Shown here: positions 49,911-56,158 of the stretch, in pieces
Layout: each line of letters opens with the position of its first letter
Numbering within the stretch: position 1 is the stretch's first letter
Source of the DNA: an uncultured bacterium
GTDB taxonomy: Bacteria; Bacteroidota; Bacteroidia; Bacteroidales; Marinifilaceae
DNA: 56,158 bases
NCBI GenBank assembly: GCA_905216195.1
Contig: CAJMSX010000018.1
Location: forward strand, 1-56,158
Reading direction: 5' to 3'
Translations under genes and position numbers: made by a program
Notes under the pieces: generated by a model
The model's input: only the letters and a program-made list of their open reading frames with translations
What the model was told of the DNA's origin: nothing
The model's database searches: none

Positions 49911-52900
49911 ATGAACAAAATTGGAATTTCCCCAGATTTAAGGGGATTAAAAAAGGTCTTTTTTATGACGAGACTGTCGATTTATCTGGTTTTGCTCGGT
50001 TGTCTGAATGCATCGGCTACGATCAATGCACAGGTCCGGGTCAGTTTAAAACTTGAAAACGTCACTTTGCACGAGGTGATCTGGGAATTACAGAAACAAA
50101 CGGGATTTGTTTTTGTCTACAGCACCCAGGATGTAAAAGGAGTACATCTGGGAACGGTGAATGTGACGGATAAGAGTGTAAAAGAAGTGTTGGACAATTG
50201 TCTGAAAGAGTCCGGTCTGAAGTACGAAATTCTGGATGAAGTCATTGTAGTTCGCAAAGATAATTCTGTACAGCCGGTTCCCCAGGCTCAGATCACTTTA
50301 AGAGGAACCGTTTATGACGAGGAGGGAGAAACCCTGCCCGGGGTATCCGTACGGGTAAAAGGTATGGAAACGGGTACGGCTACCGACATAAACGGAAATT
50401 TTGAATTGAGTATTGCAAAAGGAAATAACCGGATATTGATTTTTTCTTATATCGGCATGGAAACTCAGGAAGTAGCGGTTCCGGCGACCGAAACTCCGAT
50501 GAAAGTGATTATGAAAGCTATTGATACCCGTTTGGATGAAGTGGTGGTTACCGGGTATAGCACCATTAGCCGGGAAGCTTATACGGGTTCGGCTACCGTG
50601 GTAGGTTCTGATAAAATAGCCGAACGCCCGGTAGCTTCTTTTCAGGATGTACTCCGGGGAAATTCTCCCGGTACCTTGGTTACTTCTACCGGACAGCCCG
50701 GTATCGGAGCTACGATCCGCTTGAGGGGGATCAGTTCGATGAATGCTTCGAATGCACCGCTTTATGTGGTAGACGGTGTGGTCTGGGATGAAAGTAATAT
50801 GTCGGGAGATTCCGAGTATCCTACGAATCCTTTAAATACACTGAACCCTTCCGATATCGCCAGTATGACGATATTGAAAGATGCGGCTTCTTCTTCCTTA
50901 TACGGATCGAGAGGAGCGAACGGGGTTATTGTGATCACCACCAAGCAGGGGAAACAAGGGAAGAAAGTCAATTATACCGTGGATATGCAATTCGGTGTAT
51001 CTAAGATTTTCAAGGCTTCCAAACCCGATTTGGTAAACCGGGAGGAATTTATCGATCTTTGGCTGGAAGGCGAAATGCATTACCAGATTCAAAGAAAAAC
51101 GGGAATGAAGGATAAACTTTTCGAAGAAATTAAAAAAATATACGGCGATAAGGAAGGCTATACGTATTCGGGCAAGAATTATTACGATTGGATGAATCTG
51201 GCCAAGAAGGAATTCAACAAGCAATTCAAAATTTACAACCCGGTGGACGATACCTATTATTCCGAATTTTTTAACGAAGACGGTACTCAAGGAAAGGATT
51301 ACGGTCGTTTACCCGACGTGAATTGGTATGATGAAGTGACCCGCAGTGCTCCTTTTCAGAAGATCAACGCTTCAGCAAGAGGAGGGAACGATGTGGTGAA
51401 GTTTTATACTTCCCTGGAATATTTTAATCAACAGGGTATCCTCCGGAGCAGTGAATTGAAACGGTATTCGTTCCGTGCCAATTTGTCTTCGGATAATACG
51501 GATCGTTTTTTGAATTGGGGAATGAGTAATATGATGAGTTATTCGGACCAGAGCGGTCCGCGACGGGATGCGCTCGGATATGCCATGCCTCAATATACGG
51601 CTTTGTCCCTGGCTCCGATTGTTCCTGTGAAATTGGAAGACGGATCGTATAATTTTAAATTTCCGAGTAATGTCAATAGTAATATGAATCCGGTGGCTAT
51701 CGGTAAATATTATACGTATGCCCGTCCGCAATTTAAAGCTTTATTGTCCGGTTGGTTGAAATTCAATTTTACCAAATGGTTGAATTTCAAGAGTGTGGCT
51801 TCGGTAGACTATCTGCATGCCCGGAAACGGCATTATTACGACAAGGATTTCGGGGATGGGAAAAAAGATAACGGTTATTTGTCGGAACGGGATGCGCGCC
51901 GTACCAAAATCACCAATTCGAACCTCTTGTATTTTAACAAGACGTTTGCCGATGTACATAATGTTTCTGCATACGGGGGTATAGAACTCGAAAGTATGAC
52001 GAGTGCCTATATTTCAGCCAGCGGTAAGAATTTTCTCTCGGATGATTATCCCTATTTGTCGGCTTCTTCTGTGCCGGGAGGTATCGGTGGAAGCGGAGAC
52101 GAATATGCCATGTTTTCCTGGTTGATGAAAGTGGATTATGCTTATGATAATAAGTATTTTATCGGAGGATCTTTCCGTAGCGACCGTTCCTCCCGCTTCC
52201 ATCCGGACCATCGGGTCGGTAATTTCTGGTCCGTTTCGGGAGCCTGGCGGGTTTCCCAGGAAAAGTTCATGAAAAACGTTTCTGTGATCGATAATTTGAA
52301 AATCAAAGCCAGCTACGGTATCAACGGTACTTTACCCAGCAGTTATTATTCCTGGCGTTCCCGGTACGGTTTCGGGTACGATTACGCCGGCGATCTGGGA
52401 ATAGCTCCTGTAGCTATTTCGAACAAAAAACTGACTTGGGAAGAAAATAAAGTGTTTAATATCGGAGTGGATGTTCGGATGTGGGACCGGCTGGACGTAA
52501 GCCTGGAATATTATAGCCGGAAGTCGAGCAATTTATTACTGGATGAGCCTATTTCCATGGTTACCGGGCACGGAAGCCGGTTGGTAAATTCCAGTGCGGG
52601 TTTGAAAAACCGGGGGTTGGAATTGGAAGTGTCGGTGAATCTGATCAGAAACCGGAGAGTGAACTGGGATTTCAGTATGAATCTGGCTACTTTGAAGAAT
52701 GAATTTTTCGGTTTGAAGAGTGATGATATCGGTACCCAAATTAAACGCAACGGCGAAAGTTACTATTCCTGGTATATGAGAGAATGGGCCGGTACCGATC
52801 CGGAGACCGGAGAGCAACGCTGGTATTATACCGATGAACAGGGCAAAAAAGCGATTACGAAAGATTACGACCAGGCGGAACGAAAAATCGTAGGTTGTGC

Positions 52901-53390
52901 TTTGCCGAAGGTGAGTGGGGGTTTTTCTACGGTGGTAAGTTTTGAAGGACTCGAATTGAGTTGTTTGTTTACCTACGGATTGGGCCATAAGGTGTTGGAT
53001 TATACCGGACGAGTAGCGACCAAGAACGACGGTAAGAGGGACTACCGGACGATCGAACGGGATCAGCTCGATCGTTGGACACCGGATAATCCCGGAGGTA
53101 AGAATCCTTTGCGGATCAATACCAAATGGGACCGCTGGATTTCTACCAGATACCTCTACAAGGGAGATTATTTAAAATTCAAAAACCTGAAATTGCAATA
53201 TACAATTCCGGCACATTGGACGAGTAAGATCCGGTTGGGAGGCGTGAAAATATTTGCACAGGTAGAAAACTTATTTGCTGTAACCGCCTTAAAAGGATAC
53301 GATCCGGAAATGACGCTGAACGGCTACCGTAACCCGGACGACTATCCATCGGCTACGACTTATACGGGAGGTTTACAAATTAACTTTTAA
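49911..53390 (+). CDS. SusC-family TonB-dependent transporter with STN signalling domain
   Basis: This 1159-aa protein has a signal peptide (about 20-41) and an STN (secretin/TonB N-terminal) domain at about 45-110 (VTLHEVIWELQKQTGFVFVY, ending EILDEVIVVR). A carboxypeptidase-regulatory-like domain covers about 127-205 (GTVYDEEGETLPGVSVRVKG). The SusC plug follows (DEVVVTGYSTISREAYTG, ILKDAASSSLYGSRGANGVI). The barrel ends GGLQINF. The STN domain is what contacts FecR in surface signalling, which fits the sigma and FecR genes upstream. SusD follows after 11 bases. Substrate is unknown: with no glycoside hydrolase nearby, it may be a peptide, siderophore or host compound rather than a glycan. 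Confidence 0.95.
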   Translation: MNKIGISPDLRGLKKVFFMTRLSIYLVLLGCLNASATINAQVRVSLKLENVTLHEVIWELQKQTGFVFVYSTQDVKGVHLGTVNVTDKSVKEVLDNCLKESGLKYEILDEVIVVRKDNSVQPVPQAQITLRGTVYDEEGETLPGVSVRVKGMETGTATDINGNFELSIAKGNNRILIFSYIGMETQEVAVPATETPMKVIMKAIDTRLDEVVVTGYSTISREAYTGSATVVGSDKIAERPVASFQDVLRGNSPGTLVTSTGQPGIGATIRLRGISSMNASNAPLYVVDGVVWDESNMSGDSEYPTNPLNTLNPSDIASMTILKDAASSSLYGSRGANGVIVITTKQGKQGKKVNYTVDMQFGVSKIFKASKPDLVNREEFIDLWLEGEMHYQIQRKTGMKDKLFEEIKKIYGDKEGYTYSGKNYYDWMNLAKKEFNKQFKIYNPVDDTYYSEFFNEDGTQGKDYGRLPDVNWYDEVTRSAPFQKINASARGGNDVVKFYTSLEYFNQQGILRSSELKRYSFRANLSSDNTDRFLNWGMSNMMSYSDQSGPRRDALGYAMPQYTALSLAPIVPVKLEDGSYNFKFPSNVNSNMNPVAIGKYYTYARPQFKALLSGWLKFNFTKWLNFKSVASVDYLHARKRHYYDKDFGDGKKDNGYLSERDARRTKITNSNLLYFNKTFADVHNVSAYGGIELESMTSAYISASGKNFLSDDYPYLSASSVPGGIGGSGDEYAMFSWLMKVDYAYDNKYFIGGSFRSDRSSRFHPDHRVGNFWSVSGAWRVSQEKFMKNVSVIDNLKIKASYGINGTLPSSYYSWRSRYGFGYDYAGDLGIAPVAISNKKLTWEENKVFNIGVDVRMWDRLDVSLEYYSRKSSNLLLDEPISMVTGHGSRLVNSSAGLKNRGLELEVSVNLIRNRRVNWDFSMNLATLKNEFFGLKSDDIGTQIKRNGESYYSWYMREWAGTDPETGEQRWYYTDEQGKKAITKDYDQAERKIVGCALPKVSGGFSTVVSFEGLELSCLFTYGLGHKVLDYTGRVATKNDGKRDYRTIERDQLDRWTPDNPGGKNPLRINTKWDRWISTRYLYKGDYLKFKNLKLQYTIPAHWTSKIRLGGVKIFAQVENLFAVTALKGYDPEMTLNGYRNPDDYPSATTYTGGLQINF

Positions 53391-53401
53391 ATTCAGGAAT
53401 T

Positions 53402-54913
53402 ATGAAAAAGATATATATGCTCTTTGCTCTGTTCTTTCTGATCAATACGGGATGCGATGATTTCCTGGACAGAATGAACTATACTCAGATGGACGAAGGC
53501 GAAGTTTTTAATACCGTGGAGAATGCTCAGGGAGCTTTAACCGGAGTATACGATAAATTGTCGGATCCGGAATTTTACGGACGACACATCCAGGCTTACG
53601 AAGCGGCGAAAGGTCCCGATTTCTTTGTTTTGTCTTCCAGCGGGAATCGTTATGAGAAAGAAAATGCGTACGACGAAACCTCGTCTTCAGCCGGATATGC
53701 TTCGGATACCTGGTCCAAATTATACAATACGATCAAAGCTTCCATCCTGATTATCGACGGTGTGGGTCAGGCAGAAGGCAGTGAAGGAGAGAAGGGACGT
53801 ATCAAAGGAGAAGCTTTGGCTTTAAGAGGATTGACCTATTTCGAACTGATGCGTAATTTTGCCTACCCGCCGATTTTCTCTTTTCCCGGTAAAGCGCAAT
53901 ATGCCGATAAATACAAAGCGGGCGTACCGGTAGTCCTCACCAGTGAAGACCTGAAACGTATCGAAGACAAGCCGGAAGGACGGAAAGATGCGAAATATTG
54001 CTATGAAGAGGTCATCGTAAAAGATCTGATCGCTGCCAGAGATTTGCTAAAACAATATGGGGGAGCTCAAGGGAAACATATTTCTTATGCCGCAGTATGT
54101 GCTCTGCTCTCCCGGGTTTACCTCTATATGGAGAAATGGGACGCTGCCCGGGACGCTGCTTTGGAAGGACTTTCTGCTACCAAATCCAAAATGATTGCCG
54201 CTTCGGATTACGCTTCCACTTATTATAAGCCGTTTAATTCGGAAAGTATCTGGGAACTTGAATACATCGAGACGGATAACCTCTCGACCAACTCCCTGAA
54301 TTATCTGCTGAGATACCTCACGGTGGATAAACCGGGAGATCCCAATGATGGTAAAGTCGAATCGGAGATCGGTTACGGAGCTTACGGCTTACAGGATGCC
54401 TGGATAGATTTGATAAAAGAAGTGCCGGGAGATGTCAGGGCTTATTTGGTTTGTAAAACCCGGAATAAATACAATGCTTGCCGGAAATATATCGGAAATC
54501 CTCATTATTTGCATAATATTTATATGGTGCGTTTGCCGGAACTGTATTTAAATCTGGCAGAAGCTTATGCTGAATTGGGTTCTAACGATGCCCAGGAAGC
54601 TTTGAATAATGTATACGAAAAGAGAACGGGGCAAAAATTCGATGCCAGCGGTTTGGATAAGGCAGGATTGATCCGGTCCATTTTGAAAGAAAGAAGAAAA
54701 GAACTCGTACTCGAAGGACATACTTATTGGGATTATTTCCGCCGGGCTATTCCTTTTGACCGGGAACCGGAAGAATGTATTGACAGGACCACAAGCCATA
54801 TCGATTATACCCGGCCTCAGGTCGTATATCCCATTCCGGAACAGGAAATGGATGCCAATCCGGCTATCCGTAAGGAACAAAATCCCGGTTATTCGGTATA
54901 TTTGGCTAGTTAA
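53402..54913 (+). CDS. SusD/RagB-family lipoprotein
   Basis: This 503-aa lipoprotein (MKKIYMLFALFFLINTGC) has the SusD opening DDFLDRMNYTQMDEGEVFN. Its middle has KGEALALRGLTYFELMRNFA and its end region has VRLPELYLNLAEAYAELGSN, KERRKELVLEGHTYWDYF and YPIPEQEMDANPA. It forms the surface lid of the upstream transporter. A hairpin (54977-54984 / 55002-55009) lies between it and the phosphatase gene. Confidence 0.94.
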   Translation: MKKIYMLFALFFLINTGCDDFLDRMNYTQMDEGEVFNTVENAQGALTGVYDKLSDPEFYGRHIQAYEAAKGPDFFVLSSSGNRYEKENAYDETSSSAGYASDTWSKLYNTIKASILIIDGVGQAEGSEGEKGRIKGEALALRGLTYFELMRNFAYPPIFSFPGKAQYADKYKAGVPVVLTSEDLKRIEDKPEGRKDAKYCYEEVIVKDLIAARDLLKQYGGAQGKHISYAAVCALLSRVYLYMEKWDAARDAALEGLSATKSKMIAASDYASTYYKPFNSESIWELEYIETDNLSTNSLNYLLRYLTVDKPGDPNDGKVESEIGYGAYGLQDAWIDLIKEVPGDVRAYLVCKTRNKYNACRKYIGNPHYLHNIYMVRLPELYLNLAEAYAELGSNDAQEALNNVYEKRTGQKFDASGLDKAGLIRSILKERRKELVLEGHTYWDYFRRAIPFDREPEECIDRTTSHIDYTRPQVVYPIPEQEMDANPAIRKEQNPGYSVYLAS

Positions 54914-55037
54914 ACCGTTCCCGTCTGCCGTAAAAGGGAACGCGAATCGTGCGGTTTGACCCGGTATGACACGTCTCTTTCCTGGCTCTCTTTTCGGGGG
55001 TCAGGAAAGTTAACCAAAATAAAATGAAGTTAGGCAT

Positions 55038-56158
55038 ATGAAAAACAGATGTAGCATAGGGTATTTTTTGATTTTTTGCTGGATGCTTGTCGGGGGGCTC
55101 ACAGCCGCTGGCCAAGGATATCCGGCAAAAGACCGGCTTACCCAGGCGGATGGCCCCTACCTCCTTTACGAAACGGAAGGACTCCGTTTGATTCAGGTGG
55201 ACACGGGAGGAATCCTGAAAGATTCCCTGATTCGGGAGGTGTCCGGCTTTTCTTTTCCGGTCGAATCCCGGAAAGGAGATATCCGCTTTCGGGTGAAACT
55301 GCATGCTTTGGAACGCCCGGCCTGGAAAATGCCGCAAGCGGAAAGACTGCTGGTGATCTCAGATCCCCACGGAGATTTGGAAAGCTTTGTTTCCGTTTTA
55401 CAAGGGAATAACGTGATCGGAAAGGCGTATGAATGGACTTTCGGGCCCAATCAACTGGTAATTATCGGTGATGTTTTCGACCGGGGAGAGGATGTACTAC
55501 CCATTTTCTGGCTCATTTATAAGTTGGAACAAGAAGCTGCCGCAGCGGGCGGAAGCGTCGTTTTCATGCTGGGTAATCACGAAGAGATGGTACTCCGGGG
55601 AGATTGCCGGTATACCAAAGAAAAATATAAAAAACTGGCGGAGGAAGCGGGAGTATCCTATCCGTATTTATGGGGAGAACACAGTGAACTGGGAAGGTGG
55701 CTGAGAACCCGGAATTTGTTACAGATTATAGGTGACAATTTATTGGTCCATGCAGGATTGAGTCCTGATTTTTTAAAACGGAAAGAATCTTTGCCTCAAA
55801 TGAACCAAACCGCTTCCGAGGGGTTGTCATTGAGTAAACAACAACGGAAAGAAGCCTCACCTTTATCGGAGTTCCTCTTCGGCAGTAGCGGGCCCTTTTG
55901 GTATAGAGGGATGGTTCGGAGCGCCGGCCGCTACTATCCTTTACCTTTGAAGGATTTGCTGCGTTTGTTGAAAAAATACCAGGTAAAACGCATTGTCGTC
56001 GGGCATACGATATTCGACGATATTACTACTTTTTACAACAAACGGGTGATCGCCGTAAACGTGGAAAATCGTAAAAACAGGGAAAAAGGTAGGGGAAGAG
56101 GCATATTGATCGAAAAGGATAAGGGGTATATTGTATACGATACCCGCCCTCCTAAACC
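55038..56158 (+). CDS. Calcineurin-like metallophosphoesterase, partial (runs off the window)
   Basis: A frame from ATG 55038 stays open to the last base (at least 373 codons). A signal peptide (MKNRCSIGYFLIFCWMLVGG) is followed by the metallophosphoesterase motifs in order: SDPHGD, GDVFDRGED, GNHEEM, HAGLSPD and GHTIFDD. These provide the two-metal site. The closest pattern is bacterial PPP-type/Shewanella-like phosphatases, exported to the periplasm. It follows susD after 124 bases in the sigma/FecR/SusCD locus, so the imported or processed compound may carry a phosphate. Co-transcription is likely but not shown. The C-terminus is missing. Confidence 0.85.
   Translation, partial: MKNRCSIGYFLIFCWMLVGGLTAAGQGYPAKDRLTQADGPYLLYETEGLRLIQVDTGGILKDSLIREVSGFSFPVESRKGDIRFRVKLHALERPAWKMPQAERLLVISDPHGDLESFVSVLQGNNVIGKAYEWTFGPNQLVIIGDVFDRGEDVLPIFWLIYKLEQEAAAAGGSVVFMLGNHEEMVLRGDCRYTKEKYKKLAEEAGVSYPYLWGEHSELGRWLRTRNLLQIIGDNLLVHAGLSPDFLKRKESLPQMNQTASEGLSLSKQQRKEASPLSEFLFGSSGPFWYRGMVRSAGRYYPLPLKDLLRLLKKYQVKRIVVGHTIFDDITTFYNKRVIAVNVENRKNREKGRGRGILIEKDKGYIVYDTRPPK

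Noticed and set aside
1..56158. tRNA, rRNA, CRISPR arrays, intact insertion sequences
   Set aside because: None were recognised on reading both strands. A tRNA scan would be needed to exclude a missed tRNA.

Overview
The window is a Bacteroidales chromosome segment. The evidence is two SusC/SusD pairs, a FecR/ECF-sigma trans-envelope locus, TAnnTTTG-type -7 promoter boxes with few classical -35/-10 boxes, a long IspG, a GG-leader RiPP precursor of the GG-Bacteroidales type, and the GGGtGRT/NifU-like pair. The gene content would suit an Odoribacter/Butyricimonas-like organism, but that is inference and no marker here settles it.

Layout. (1) 1-1950: the edge of a tailed-phage tail module on the minus strand. 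A gpG/gpGT-type tail assembly chaperone with a likely -1 frameshift is followed by the start of a probable tape-measure gene that runs off the window. It abuts a very AT-rich gene of unknown function. (2) 2182-10680: a RiPP locus. It has a promoter box, a C39-peptidase ABC exporter broken by an internal deletion, an HlyD adaptor, a 56-aa double-glycine precursor peptide, a perfect 12-bp hairpin, an S41 protease, a radical SAM/SPASM maturase, a TPR-TM-HTH regulator and a lipoprotein. A decayed second copy of the maturase and a TetR stub follow at about 10,765-11,298. (3) 11,533-16,703 (minus): fbaA; a cysS / glutamine cyclotransferase / ung cluster; and a YbaK-type deacylase. (4) 16,779-28,397 (minus): one branched-chain amino-acid operon, ilvD-ilvB-ilvH-ilvC-leuA-leuC-leuD-leuB-ilvA. 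It is preceded by a promoter and a 29-codon Leu/Ile/Val-rich leader peptide with mutually exclusive antiterminator and terminator hairpins, which looks like a classical attenuator. (5) 28,478-33,238: a small membrane-anchored protein, an acyl-CoA synthetase, ispG and a GlsB/YeaQ-type membrane protein. (6) 33,529-45,338: a polysaccharide-utilisation locus with a TPR-TM-HTH regulator, SusC, SusD, a GH63-like lipoprotein and a GH2 beta-galactosidase. (7) 45,336-47,682: an exported rhodanese facing the GGGtGRT and NifU-like genes. (8) 47,984-end: ECF sigma, FecR, SusC with an STN domain, SusD, and a partial calcineurin-like phosphatase.

How the parts work together. The RiPP locus encodes a precursor, a maturase, one piece of the export chain and a sensor-like regulator, but its exporter is broken here, so it may be silent or may depend on another exporter. 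The ilv/leu operon makes isoleucine, valine and leucine from threonine and pyruvate and appears to sense charged Leu/Ile/Val tRNA through its leader. The PUL would import an oligosaccharide through SusCD and trim it with a GH63-type glucosidase and a beta-galactosidase. The last locus has the wiring of an anti-sigma-controlled importer that senses its own substrate.

The most interesting items are the RiPP cluster with its broken exporter and fossil maturase, the ilv attenuator, the frameshifting phage chaperone, and twin hairpins with near-identical loops in the leader of the second susC. I saw no tRNA, rRNA, CRISPR array or intact insertion sequence. All calls come from reading the sequence, without database searches.
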